The notes: a model not told the origin generated them from the sequence alone. A stretch of DNA of 64,000 bases from Flaccisagitta enflata (GCA_965153355.1 OZ231126.1:66216001-66280000); one strand, 5' to 3'. Counted from the first letter of the stretch, positions 47,150 to 61,590 are shown. Translations and numbers: made by a program.

Positions 47150-48011
47150 AGGCTCTCTTCAAAGTTCCTGCAATCCTGCATGAAAGAAAATAACTATATT
47201 CTCCTCAGTGTACCGAGGATGGTTGAAATCATGAGTGCATGGCCCCCCTCAATTTACCGCGTAGTGACATAGCGGGGCCCAATTGTGTTTTTGTTTACCA
47301 AGTTGCCATGCAAGCAAATCTGTATTATACCTGACCTCTATATTAGGTAGTGGGGCATGTCTGAGCGCATCAGCTGAAGCCTGAAAGCATGTCTGAGCTG
47401 GCGTTACAGCTCACTTTGTTTGCAAACAACAACACCCTGATATGGTCCCATAAACAATCATTCTATTCTGAGAGATACAACAAATGCAATGATTTCGGAT
47501 TTTTTTTTCAGGATCACTTCTACTTACAGTGGATGGGTTATAGGTGTGAGGTTTGAGGCTTAACATCAACTGCTTGTGTTCTTAGGGATAGGTCAAGGTC
47601 AGGTTGTCAAAATCGACATGTAAAGAATTTTAGCTAAAAATGCGGTTTGAGAACTGGGAATTATCCTATTATGATTGTTTCTTGTATATATAAATTGTCT
47701 TAGGTGTCAGCAACCCAAAAATAAGGTCAGCGGTCCAATCTCAAGTGTGGATTTTAAGTAATGGTGATTTAAATGCTAAAAACCAGCTTTAATAGGGTCA
47801 TTCACTCTCATGACGAAAGGGAGAGGTCATTCGAAAGCCTGAGCATAGTTGTTAAAGTCGTTAAAAATGAATATATATGAAATGAATTCAAAGGAAATGA
47901 GTGTAAATGAATGTGAATGTAAATGTCAACTGTTACACAGATAAAAATTGATACTGATGAGATTATTTTATCATTTAATCTTTTCATCACCTATCGTTCT
48001 CTTTTGATCAG
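47150..48011. other. Intron 3, no repeat or exon recognised
   Basis: Unassigned intronic sequence up to the acceptor TTTTGATCAG of RUFY exon 4. Confidence 0.5.
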
Positions 48012-48144
48012 TCGAAGAAAGAGGGATTTTTGGGACCTCGAATGGAATTTTGGAGCGTGTTGGAGTTGGTGGAACAGCTCGTGCCTGACGCCCGCGATAT
48101 CACGCTTGGCGTCAGAGACTTACCAAGCGTAAAGACGCCTTTGG
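48012..48144 (+). CDS. RUFY: RUFY-like protein, exon 4
   Basis: Acceptor CTTTTGATCAG, 44 codons plus 1 base, donor GTAAGG (phase 1). The peptide is SKKEGFLGPRMEFWSVLELV, then EQLVPDARDITLGVRDLPSV, then KTPLG. It matches the [33 protein letters not shown] segment of RUFY RUN domains almost residue for residue. Phase 0 at its start fits exon 3, and the single G at the end joins exon 5. The last 81 bases are duplicated at 48386-48466. Confidence 0.92.
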
Positions 48145-48957
<813 letters not shown>

Positions 48958-49677
48958 ATAAATCAGGAACCATCTTTAGGGTGTCTCTGAAGTTTTCATA
49001 CATTAGAGAAGTCAGAAGCCACTCTGAAACAAGGTTGGCCTATAAAAGCAAGTTATCAACTTTGTTCTCCTACGCAGTTCAACTTCACAGATTAAATCAG
49101 TAATTAATTTCTATTTTGCAAACAAAGCTGAAAAAAAACATGGACCGCCAAAATAATGATGGAGGAGGATGAGAACTGTTGGCGGTTTTTCGTTTGTCCA
49201 GGTTGGATACGTATTTTTTGACTATTATTGCTGGAATTGAAAACACTGAAAGAGTGGCTTCTGATTTTTCTAATGGATCTGTATGAGAGTGACAAAATTT
49301 GCATAACAGAAAAATAGATTCCAATGATTATTCAATGCAAATTTTAACTTCACCCTAAGAATAGTTCCTGATTGATTTGAAAGTTGCGCAATAGCTCATT
49401 TAAAAGCATTTTTGCAAAGGAAAAATATTTTTACCAGGCAAAGTACAATTTTGGCATTCTGACAGACGTAATGGTCACTCGACTTGACTTTTTTTTCAAC
49501 CATGTGGGCATTAGTGGAAAGAGATGAGTCATTCGTCGCGATGACGAGGTATAATGGATTGGCCTATGGAACGACGGCCTGAGGCACTGACCGACAGATC
49601 CTAATATCTAAATGTGATGGCGTTTTTAAAGCTCAATCACGTTTCATGTATGGATAAACGAATGAATCAACAAATTA
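48958..49677. other. Intron 4, no gene; short inverted repeat
   Basis: CAGGAACCATCTTTAGGGTG at 48964 pairs loosely with CACCCTAAGAATAGTTCCTG at 49352, and AGAGAAGTCAGAAGCCACTC at 49005 pairs with GAGTGGCTTCTGA at 49253. This indicates another foldback of about 400 bp, with target duplication unclear. Confidence 0.5.
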
Positions 49678-49996
49678 GAGATGCAGAAGCGGAAGCGGGA
49701 GGAGGCGGTAGTTTAAGCATGGGAGCGGAAGCGGAAGCGGAAGCGCAATTTTAAAATCAAGTGGAAGTGGAAGTGGAAGTTTTAGCAGTACTCATTTTAG
49801 TAAAATTTATTCATTTTCTTCTGTTTCTTTTTTCTCTTTTTTTTTCTATCTGTCTGTCTGTCTGTCTTTGTCTTTCTGTCTGTCTGACTGTCTCTCTCTC
49901 TCTTTTTTTTTTTGTCTTTCTCTCTGTTTAAATATCTGTCTGTTTATCTATCTGTCTGTCTGTCTAGTTGTCTCTGCCTCTGTCTCTGTCTCTCTC

Positions 49997-50077
<81 letters not shown>

Positions 50078-50731
50078 GTCTCTTTCATTTATTCACTCAT
50101 TCTCTAACCCTTTCTCCTTCTTATGGATACACCAATGAACACCTGTGTACGTCACATGATTCTTTTGGTCTAAGATTGATTCTGAGTGAACAATGAACTT
50201 CCCATTTCTTCTTCATACACCACTTAACCTGATTTCATACATTCTTAAAAAAACAAAAGCAAATAGATGATCTAGTGATGCGAATAAATAGATATGTAAA
50301 TTGAAAAATATGATTTCAAAGATTAGTTGAGAAGTATGGAATAAAAGATTTCTTCATAAATAAAAACAAAATGATTGTTTAAACTCATTGCAATAATTAA
50401 TGATAGTAAAAGAATTATATCAACATCTATGTTATTAATACATCCTCATTTTATCTTCTTCCTTTTTTTTCACTAATAAAATTTTTGTATAACTCGAATG
50501 AGTCTTGTAGACAAATACTCAACAATGTGGAAGCGGAAGCAGAAGTGGAAGCGGAAGCGGAAGCAGGAGCGGAAGCTATGCATTTTAAAATGGTGGAAGC
50601 GGAAGTGGAAGCAGAAGTGGAAGCTATGCTTTTGAAAATGGTGGTAGCGGAAGCGGAAGCGGAAGTTGTTGATATTTAAATATGCCAATTGGAAGCGGAA
50701 GCGGTCCAAAAATCAACCCCTTCTGCATCTC
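49678..50731. mobile_element. TA-flanked TIR element 10 (GAGATGCAGAAG) with GGAAGC arrays
   Basis: GAGATGCAGAAG and its inverse CTTCTGCATCTC form the ends; TA lies at 49676-49677 and 50732-50733. Inside each end is a GGAAGC/GGAAGT hexamer array (49688-49782 and 50528-50710), here in the same orientation. The middle carries CTGT and (CT)n microsatellites (49850-50090). Confidence 0.65.
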
Positions 50732-50779
50732 TAGTATTGATAATTGAATGATTGATTTCATTAATGAACGATAGAAGAT

Positions 50780-51130
50780 TTTATGAATGAACAAATGAAT
50801 GAATGAATGAATGAATGAATGAATGAATGAATGAATGAATGAATGAATGAATGGAGTGAATGAATGAATGAATAAATGAACGAACAAACGAATGAATGAA
50901 TGAATGAATGAATGAATGAATGAATGAATGAATGAATGAATGAATCAATGAATGAATGAATGAATGAATGAGTCAATGAATCAATGAATAAACGAACGAA
51001 CAAATAAATGAAAGAATGAATGAATGAATGAATGAATGAATGAATGAATGAATGAATGAATGAATAAATGAATGAATGAATGAATGAGTGATGAATGAGT
51101 GAATGAATGAACAAATGAATAAACAAATGA
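50780..51130. repeat. (ATGA)n tetranucleotide array
   Basis: About 80 units with ATGAATCA and ACGAACAA variants. Same tetramer (inverse) as at 7579 and 17198. Confidence 0.9.
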
Positions 51131-53228
51131 ATGAATAACTAGAAAAAAATTGATAACGAATGATTGAATGCGTGAAGGCATTGGCGTTGTACTGAGAGAA
51201 AGATTGATAATGAACTCAACCGGATCTGACGGGGTTTTTTTATAAAAGGTATGACAAACCCTTGGATCCACGGACCCACTGACCAACGAACAGATGGGCT
51301 TGACAACTTATAGACCCGAAACGATGCATGAAAGAATGACTTCATTAACAGGATGAATGTTCTCATCATTCCCAAGCATGTGTGAAAAACGGTAATTTGC
51401 ATATTGTGGCATTTTCAGTCAGTGGACAAACCGGTTTAGGTATAAATCTCTATGGGTCGTAACAATTCTCAGAGGAAGATCATTTCAAATTTTAGGTTAA
51501 TCACTAAGTTGAAGAAGCTTTCTTTGCTTAGGAATTAACTAAGATTAGAGACATTTCTACAGAGAGGCCATGCAAAATGATGAAAAATCGAGTTTTTAAA
51601 TAATTCATAATGACCAATATAATCAGATATGAAATTTTGTGTAGATTACCAATCTGAAGGTGCCATTAAGCATATGAGCAGTCAAGGTATGCTGGAACAG
51701 CTTGTCAACAGCATTGAAGGACCTTTCAATAAATCATGTAAATCTATATGCAGCAGATTTTCTTTTATTTTCAGATAAGAGAGATTCACAGCTTTAAATA
51801 TGATTGAGGAAAAACAAACATTTGAATCAGGGTGAGTTGGAGCTGCTCGTCAACTGCATCACTGAAGAATCCCTTCCTCAACAGGCTATGCGAAATAATG
51901 AAAAATCATGTTTTTCAAAAAGTCATTGTAATCAATGCACTGTATTCAGACATGAAATATTGTGTAGATTGAAAATCTGAAGGTGCCACTAAGCATATGA
52001 GTAGTCAAGGTATGCTGGAACAGCTCGTCAACAGCATCATTGAAGGACCTCACAATAAATCATGTAAAACTATAGACAGAAGTTTTTTCCAGATAAGTAA
52101 GTTTCACAGCTGTAAATGTAATAAGAGGAATAACAAAGATTTGAATCAGGGTGGGCTGGAACTGCTCGTCAATTGCATCACTGAAGGATCCCTTCCACAA
52201 GAGGCTGTGCAAAATGCTGAAATTTCATGTTTTTCAAAAATTTATCATGAAATTTTTTGTTGATTGCAAATCTGAAGGTGCCAATAAGCATATGAGCAGT
52301 CAAGGTATGCTGAAACAGCTCGTCAACAGCATCATTGAAAGATGTATCCACAACACATGTAGAACTGTGTGAAGTGGAAGTCATTCAATGTTCAAATAAG
52401 TAGATTTCACAGCTTTGTATAGAATAAGAGGAAAAACAAATTTTTTAATAAGGGTGTTTAAAAGATGCTTGTCAACTGCATCACTGAAGGATCCCCTCCA
52501 CAAAATCTACGTTCCCAATGCAACAACATTTTTTTGCTGTAAAATCTTTGGAAATTTTACAGATATGCATAGAATTAGAGGAAACTCCGTGTTAAATCAA
52601 GAAAAAGTAAGGTGTGCTGGAAATGTTTGTCAACTGCTTAATTGAAAGACTGCTCTAAAACTCATTAAGTTCTACTGAAATACCACACCATCTATGATAA
52701 AGGAAAACAACAAGATTTCTCCTTTGCACATGAAAAAGTTTGGGTGAAAATGTGTGACATGTGCCACAATTCATCCTATATTAAACTCATACAATTTTGA
52801 GGTAACTAAGGGTGGGAAGGGTGGGAGAGGGCCGGTTTGACCACTTTTTGCCTCAGTCTGCAAACCTAACCTGAATCTAACACTTCCCTTAACCTTAAGA
52901 TTATCACTGCAACTAACCTTAAACCCAGCCCAGTACAGCCTCTAACCTTAAACAAACTATCCCTTGTTACCCCTCACCACATGAGACATCTATAACAAAT
53001 GCTAGCCGTAAGTTTAACTGAATACAGATTCTGATAAATTGTCCTAACCAAATTTTTAACACTAAGAACAAGTAACGCAGGTCTCAATATTGTAGCGGAT
53101 AAATGAGCAAAGGCGTCTTAGTCCCATCCACACTCCAACCACCACTCACTACAGAGGTGTATTTGATGGGGTAGCTGGTGTAGCCATGGCGAGCTCTAGC
53201 TATTGGAATTTTTTGGGGGGCACAACAA

Positions 53229-53231
<3 letters not shown>

Positions 53232-53312
<81 letters not shown>
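53232..53312. repeat. (GA)n microsatellite
   Basis: About 40 GA units in the centre of the large foldback. Confidence 0.95.
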
Positions 53313-53315
<3 letters not shown>

Positions 53316-53543
53316 TAAAAATGAGTGCCGCTGAGAGAAACCAAAAGAGGGGTATTACCCTGCATCTCTCATCGATTTCAGAAAAAGTTTATGTTTTGAA
53401 TTTTTTTAGTCGCATGTACGCGACTCTACAACTCGCTTTGTCCGTTGGTTGATTGGTCGGTCGGTCGGTCACACATACTTTTTAAATGATTTTATTTTTC
53501 TGACCTCACTGCTCCTGCCCAAATGGTCTAGTGACCTCAAATA

Positions 53544-54499
53544 ACAGGGTGTGCAAAATTATCCGCAATTGCTTCATGGAAAGAAAACTGTACTTAAAAG
53601 TGACCCAGCACTATGAAATTTTGACAAGAGTGCCCCAGTTAGTCATGCTAGAAGCTAGAATTGATTACAGGTATTTTCTATTCCCCTTGTCACTATTGGC
53701 AGGATTTTATTCCATTGGCAAAAAATGTTATAAAATCATTTGTAACTGCTCAAAAATGATTTTCTTTGCATGGCACATGTTATGCTGAAGGAGGTTAATT
53801 ATATCCCTATGAATGGAGTTCAATAAAGCAAATAAATTAGGCCTAAAGTATAAGAAAAATTAATAACAGAATTTTTGAATATTTTGATAAATCTTTTTAA
53901 GTGTTTCATTATTATGAAATTTACTTAAAAAGTTGTATCCTTGACTTTTTTGATTTTAGTTTTGAATAAAAACAAGGCCAACACCTATAAGTCGCGTGCG
54001 AGATTTACAGGGTAAGAATGACTTAGAACGACTTTGAATGACTTAGAATGACTTAGAATGACTTTGAATGACTTTGAATGAGTTAAAATGTCCAAAAAGG
54101 ACTTAAAATAACTAAAAAACCTAATGACCAAAAATGACTTAAAATAACTTAAAATGACTTGGAATGACTTAAAATGACTTAGAATGACTCAAAATGACTT
54201 AGAATAACTATTAATGACTAAAAAAGACTTAAAATGACCTAAGAGCTGATGTTATAAAACAAAAAAAGTAAAGTGTGACGGACAGACCGACGGACGGACG
54301 GACCGACGGACGGACAGACGGACGGACCGACGGACGGACCGACAAAGCGGGGTGTAGAGTCGCGTGCACGCGACTAAAAAACCAACTTTTTTATACGTGC
54401 TACTTATGCTTTTTAAAATCATAATCCTCTTTAGTTTTTAAAAAAATTGCAAATTGCAAATTGCGAATTGCGAATTGCGGATAATTTTGCACACCCTGT
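53544..54499. mobile_element. TA-flanked TIR element 11 (ACAGGGTGTGCAAAATTATC)
   Basis: ACAGGGTGTGCAAAATTATC then CGCAATTGC forms the left end and its inverse the right end, each flanked by TA. A family B copy (53971-54377) sits inside, so the original element is about 550 bp. ATTGCAAATTGCGA repeats lie next to the right end. Confidence 0.85.
53971..54377 (+). mobile_element. Complete family B element (innermost of a nest)
   Basis: It is nearly identical in plan and sequence to the copy at 713-1106: AACAAGGCCAACACCTATAA, GCGAGATTTACAGGGTAAGA, AATGACTTAG units, ATGACCTAAGAGCTGATG, AAAGTAAAGTGTGACGGAC, GGACGGACCGAC array and GGGGTGTAGAGTCGCGTGCA then CGCGACTAA. Confidence 0.9.
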
Positions 54500-54790
54500 T
54501 ATGGCCCCTGCCCACCTGCACGCAACTTCGGTAACTGTGCATCTGGCCTTGTTTCCTAAAGCTCAAGTGGAAAGCCAAAAACAATTTCTCAAGAAATGGA
54601 CAACAAGTTAACAACTTCTCTCTTTCATTTTTCATTTGTCTTCAATGTTTAAACAAATAGTTTTCTTATAATTGAGCATATGAAGTTGTTATGAAGACAA
54701 AATTGTGATGCAGTTGACAATTGGTTTCAGTACTTTTTCCTCTTATTCTATGCATATCAGTAGATTTCCCAAAGATTTTAGTACCAAAAC

Positions 54791-55006
54791 TATGCCGGAT
54801 ACACGGCTACCCTAGTTACATGTGGGCAGGGGTGTTGCCAGAAAAGGTCACTAGGGAATTTGGGCAGGAGCAGTGAGCTCAAAAAGCTCAAAAATGCCAA
54901 AAATGTTAAAAGGGGACCAACTGACCAACCAACCAATTAAAAGACCAATGGATGGACGGACAGACAAAGCAGGGTGTACATTGTAGAATTGCATAACACA
55001 GAACTA
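54791..55006 (+). mobile_element. Degenerate family A element
   Basis: TATGCCGGATACACGGCTAC, TACATGTGGGCAGGGGTGTT, ACCAACTGACCAACCAACC and CAGGGTGTACATTGTAGAAT then ACTAAAAATG. It abuts the right arm of the large foldback. Confidence 0.7.
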
Positions 55007-56300
55007 AAAATGTCCTTGCAATAAAAGCCACTTGAGTTGTGGAGGTGATCCCTCAGTGATGCATTTGACAAGCAGCTCCTGCACACCCTGATGCAGTTTT
55101 TTTTCTTGTTCAATCAATTGCTGTACAATAAATTCATCTGGAATCAAAATTACTTCTGCTGCTTTTAGTTCTGGATGAGCAATGGAGAGGGCCCTCAATG
55201 ATGCTGTTGGCAAGTAGTTCCAGCAAACTTTGACTGCTCAAATGCCAAGTTACACCTTTAGATTTGTAATTGAAACAAAGTTATACGTCTTAATAACATT
55301 GGAAAAGATAACTTTTTGAAAAAACATGATTTATGATTTATGATTGTTTTGCATGGCCACCCATAGAGGGGATCCTTCAGTGATGCAGTTGACAAGCAGG
55401 TGCAACAAACCCTTCTTTAAATCTTTATTTTTCATCATATTCTATACAAAGCTCTGAAACATACTTATCTGAAAACAAAATTACTTCAGTCGCATATGGT
55501 TCTAAATGAGTTGTGAAGAGGTCCTTCAATGATGCTATTGACGAGCTGTTCCAGCATACCTTGTGCGCTCAAATGCCAAGTGACACCTTTGATTTGTAAT
55601 CTACACAAAGTTACATGTATGAATACATTGGTTATGATGACTTCTTGAAAAACAAAATTATTCATTATTTTGCCATTTGCATGGCCTCTCATAGAGGGGA
55701 TCCTTCAGTGATGCAGTTGACAAGCAGGTGCAACACACCCTTATTCAAATTTTTGTTTTTCTGTTTTCTTCATATTCTATACAAAACTGTAAAACATACT
55801 TATCTGATCTATCAAAAATGATATCCGCTGCATACAGTTCTCCATGAGTTGTGGAGAGGTCTCCAATGATGCTGTTGACGAGCTGTTCCAGCATACCTTG
55901 ACTGCTCATATGCTCAGTGAAACCTTCAAATTTGTAATCTGCACAAAATTTCACATCTGAAAATATTTGTCATGATGACTTTTTGAAAAACATGATTTTT
56001 CATCATTTTACATGGCCTCTCTGTAGAAATGTCTCTGATCTTAGCTTTTTCCTACGCCAAGAAAGATTCTTTGACTTAGTAATTAACTTAACCTCTGAAA
56101 TGATCTCTCTCTTAGAAATATAACTACCAGTTGAGATTTATACCTATACCGGTTTGTCCACTGACTGTTTTGATCACCTGTTGAGTAACTGGCTAGCAAT
56201 CAGGCGGAAACAGTTTCCTGCTTTTTTTCATTTACGAGACGTATCATACATTGATAGGTATCCAAAATCGGATATGAAACATAGACTAATAAGGAAAATA

Positions 56301-56908
56301 CAGGGTGATTGGTGAACATTGTCAAATGCAAAAAAGTATTAAGCTTTTACTTCTTGACGCTTCATCTTTATGACCTGGAATCATTTTTCTCTTATAGTAG
56401 TATTCTTGATGTTTTTTGTGTCAAAATTTCATGGGTCTGAGTTGAATAGTTTGTTCAAAACATCAGTTTGAAATAAACAGAATATCTACAGCTTGAGCTT
56501 GAATACTGACTTTTTTCATCTGGGCAGTTTCTTTTGGAATTGTTCTGATGATAAAATGACTTAAGCCACAGATGCTACATTGGTCTTAAATGAAAGAGAG
56601 TCAAATTTGTTTCCATTTGAGACCAATCTGGGATTTATAGCTCAAGTGGTCTTCAAATGAGAGCAAATCGAAGAAAAACTTTCCAGTTCAGAGATGAAGA
56701 TTTTGAGCTGAAAATGAGCTTTTTCAAGAAATTCCTCTTTTACTTCAATTTAATGTTGTGGACAAAGTATCTAACTAAGACCCATGAAATTTTGATACAA
56801 AAAACGTCAAATATAGTACTTTAAGAGAAAAGTGATTCCAGATCATGAAAATAAAGCATCTAGAAGCAAAAGCTAAATACTTTTTTGCATTTGACAATGA
56901 TCACACTG
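56301..56908. mobile_element. TA-flanked TIR element 12 (CAGGGTGATTGGTGAACATT)
   Basis: CAGGGTGATTGGTGAACATT then GTCAAATGCAAAAAAGTA pairs with TACTTTTTTGCATTTGACAA then TGATCACACTG; TA lies outside both. Pairing continues through CTTTATGACCTGGAATCA and ATTTCATGGGTCTGAGTT-like blocks to near 56600. 608 bp. Confidence 0.85.
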
Positions 56909-58356
56909 TAGCACATCACTAAGCTCGCGATGGTGCCCAACACTCAAACGGGTATATTAAGAAAGACTAAGTAGGTTGAATACTTGCGATTGTGTGAAGC
57001 GCTTGTTCTTTGAATTTATTAAAAGGGTGGCCGAAGAGCCACCTCAGCGTAGTGTTCCGTGGATTGTGACTCACCGCTAAAGCAAAAAAAAAAAGAGAGG
57101 AAAAAATGCTCAGAAATCATACTGGTGTTAAGTACAAAAGCGTTTGGAACAAGTTTTGCGACTTGGGATAAGAAAGTACAGAAAAGAAGAAGTACTATCT
57201 TGGAAATGAATATACAGACAGCTGGAGAAAAGTTAGCCTGTTCACTCACTGAATGAAGTATATGCCCAAATCATTGAATTTTTAGTCATTATATGGTATT
57301 TTGATCTATCAAGAGCTTCTGTTCTGACTTTTTATGGGATTTGTCTATGATTTTTCATCTTGAATCCGTGTATCCTTTGCCTCTCAAAAAGCAACAAAAA
57401 AATCAAAGAATCAGTTTTGTTTCCTTTATTCATCAGGGATTTATTGGGTCGGAAATATCAAAACTCTTTTTTTCAGGTTTATATTATTAAAAAGTGTATT
57501 CTGAGCATAATCAATCCTGGTAAAAATATTTCAAGCAGCCAAATCGAAAGCCAGTGAAACAAATGAATCTAGAGCCCTGAAAAACTTAGTTTCTATAAAT
57601 TTTTTCACATACCTTAACTCCTATGACCATTGGCCATTATATCTAGCAAATTGACCATGATTAAAGGGAAATTGGATTGATGAGCACAATTTGTTGGAAA
57701 AAACCGCTTCAGTCAAAGTACCCTTCTGACCACCTTAGTTCTTGAGAGAGAGATACCTTCGCAAGATCTTCTGTGACGTCGTAGTTGTTTTTTAAACATG
57801 TTGCTGTTAACTTGAAGCCCGGCTATAATACTTTTCCAATTATCATTCCACTTATTTTTGAAACAAAAAAGAATTCCTGAAGTTTTGGCGCTTCAATTTG
57901 ACTAGACTCTAAGCCAATTTAGAAACGGACACTTGTAAGCAACATGTACTAGATAATTTCAGGGCATTATGATTGACTGCAGTCCTCAATTTTTTCAACA
58001 ATCAAAAACTTTGTCAAAAATGTGATCTATTGAGATTAAGCAGAATGATCTTGCTCAATCCGTTAAGATTTGATAGCTATTTCAATGTAGGTTGTCCTTT
58101 GAAGATATGAACTGAAAACCTCTTAATTAGATTTTGTTAAAATGACAGTTTTCTTCAAAACGCTCTCATTTGGAAACGGAGTGAGCTACCAAGCTCTGCT
58201 TGGTCTTGAATGAAAGATTTTTTGTCATAGTTTATGGATCTGCTTTCATTGTTTTATTGGATATAAAAGTTTAGCTGCTATAATCATGGTTAGGTGTCCG
58301 TATATCTATTTCCAAGATAGTATATACGAATTTATTAGGAATTGAAGATGAAGAAT
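56909..58356. other. Intron 4; hairpin with A-tail near 57030, otherwise nothing recognised
   Basis: GGGTGGCCGAAGAGCCACC at 57027-57045 is a perfect 6-bp-stem hairpin (GGTGGC/GCCACC), followed by about 40 bases and an A11 run (57081-57091). It may be a retroposed small RNA or the inverse of a 3' end with AATAAA; I do not recognise it. 58195-58225 has the motif TGCTTGGTCTTGAATGAAAG seen in other foldbacks. Confidence 0.4.
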
Positions 58357-58760
58357 AACAAGGCCGGATACACGGCCAAGACGGTGCGCCTGGCGTTATT
58401 TATTTTTAGAACTATCCCTAGCTCTGTGAGACCTATCCCTAGTTCTTTGAGACCTATCCGTAGCTTGATGAGACCTATCACTGGCTCTACCAGACCTATC
58501 CCTGAGACCTACCCGTAGCCCTATCAGACCTATGCCTAGCTCTAACAGACCTATCTCCAGCTCTATCAGACCAATTTCAAGCTGAATATGATGATGAATA
58601 CAATGGTGATCATCTTGAATTATGAACGAGATCCATTTTCAAGTGATTTCAAACATTTTTTGCGATTTTTTGCGATTTTTTACTCAAGCGTGACCGACAG
58701 ACCGACAGACAGACCGACAGAGGGACAGAGCCTCTTATAGAGGTGCTATGGCGCACCTAA
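58357..58760 (+). mobile_element. Family E element with GACCTATCCCTAGCTCT array
   Basis: AACAAGGCCGGATACACGGC, GGTGCGCCTGGCGTTATT, about 8 units of GACCTATCCCTAGCTCT(A/G)T(C/G)A (58420-58575), ACTCAAGCGTGACCGACAGA and TCTTATAGAGGTGCTATGGC then GCACCTAA. The hairpin AGGTGCTATGGCGCACCT is of family C type, so E combines a family A start with a family C end. Confidence 0.8.
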
Positions 58761-58861
58761 AAACGAAAGGAAAAAGAAAAAGAAAAAGAAAAAGTAAAAA
58801 AAAAAAAAAAAGTAAAAGAAAAAAAAAAAAAAGAAACAGGAGAAAAAGAAGAAAAAGAAAA

Positions 58862-59857
58862 AACAAGGTCAAGTAGGCCAACGATGCGTCCTCTTTGAAT
58901 GAACGTTTTTATGAATGAATGTTTTTATTATGAATGAATGTCATTTTTGAATGCATGAATGATTGAATGAATGAATTACCCTGTCTTCAGAAGCAACTGC
59001 AACCAGCAAAAGATGTATTGTGCCAGAACTATCCACACCACACATTTCGAATTTGCTCTGTCTCATAGCATATTACTGACGGTTTTTTCATGCAAAATTT
59101 CAGCACTCTAGGTCAAGCAGTTTAGCTTCTATATTATTTTGAAGTAAAAACCATTCATTGGTTAATGATTATTTATTTCAGACATTGATGGAGGTCCGTC
59201 ACTTTAAACCTATATAACTTCTAAACGTTTTGAGCTAGAATTCTGGGATTGGTCTCAAATTGAAGGTTTTTTGAAAGAGATTATATTCGATTCAAGAAAA
59301 AAACATTTCAAGCTGCATTTATAACGATTTTTCATGTTTTTTCCATGATTTTTCTTTTTCAAACAACGTTTCTTGCTGAACATTCATCTTTTACCAGTTT
59401 GAGATCTTATAATTATACACAAATAGACAGAGAAAAGATTTATTAATGAAATGGGATCAACTACATTACTTCAAATCAATATCTACTCAATTCTGATGAG
59501 ATTTAAAAGGCTAAACTTCTTTATTTTTCATGAAAATCGCAATTTTTTGTGTAAATTCTTGTGATTTTCAAAATAATAAAGAAGCTGAACTACTTGACTT
59601 TGAGTGCTGAAATTTTGCATGAGAAAACCATCATTAATATGCTATTAGATAGTTAAAATCCGAATTTTGTCGTGTGAATAGTTTTCACACAATACATCTT
59701 TTGCTGGTTGCAGTTGCTTTTGAAGACAGGGTACTTGATGTATGCTTCTTTTACTGGGGTAGAACCACTTTTTTGTTGAAAAATGCTTGATTTTGATGTT
59801 TTTAATGAATGCGTTACCGACCGACAGCCTATTATAGAAATGCGAGGACGCATCTAA
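58862..59857 (+). mobile_element. Family C element split by TIR element 9, copy 2
   Basis: AACAAGGTCAAGTAGGCCAA...ATGAATGAAT up to 58976, then the insert, then GTTACCGACCGACAGCCTAT and TATAGAAATGCGAGGACGCA then TCTAA. The hairpin is ATGCG/CGCAT type. Confidence 0.75.
58979..59731. mobile_element. TA-flanked TIR element 9, copy 2
   Basis: CCCTGTCTTCAGAAGCAACT then GCAACCAGCAAAAGATGTAT pairs with its inverse; TA lies on both sides. It is the uninterrupted 753-bp relative of 45696-47148. Internal blocks AGCATATT.ACTG(C/A)GGTTTT and AATTTCAGCACT are shared. Confidence 0.85.
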
Positions 59858-60021
59858 AAAGATGAGAGAGGATACAAAAGTTTGATGTTTCGTAGACATT
59901 TTATGCCTTTCCGTTCCAACTGACTAAACAACCAGTAAATGGCTGTTTGCTCAACAAATTTTGGCGGCCATCCTGTGGTCCTTGTGAGAGGAAAGTGCAA
60001 GAAAGCGCATGTTCATTATAC

Positions 60022-61590
<1,569 letters not shown>

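Larger units (their letters stand above)
53406..54553 (-). mobile_element. Family A element split by a TA-flanked MITE
   Basis: TTAGTCGCATGTACGCGACT...GTGACCTCAAA to 53541, then the insert, then TGGCCCCTGCCCACCTGCAC...CATCTGGCCTTGTT. Uninterrupted copies read CCTCAAATATGGCCCCTGCC, showing insertion exactly at TA. Confidence 0.85.
51416..56167. mobile_element. 4.75-kb foldback with modular arms
   Basis: CAGTCAGTGGACAAACCGG and its inverse form the ends. The arms (51416-52650 and 55010-56167) pair throughout, including ATAAATCTC, AGACATTTCTACAGAGAGGC and CATGCAAAATGATGAAAAA. Each arm contains alternating modules of about 160 bp. One carries AGTCAAGGTATGCTGGAACA then GCTCGTCAACAGCATCATTG; the other carries AATCAGGGTG...CTGGAACTGCTCGTCAACTG. 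TTTT lies outside both ends. The 2.4-kb centre contains later insertions. No transposase is recognised. Located in RUFY intron 4. Confidence 0.8.

Noticed and set aside
51997-52263. Small genes encoding LEQLVNSIIEGP peptides
   Set aside because: Frames are short, shift between modules, and are part of an alternating repeat in both arms of a foldback. Treated as an element feature and raised as a finding, not called as genes.
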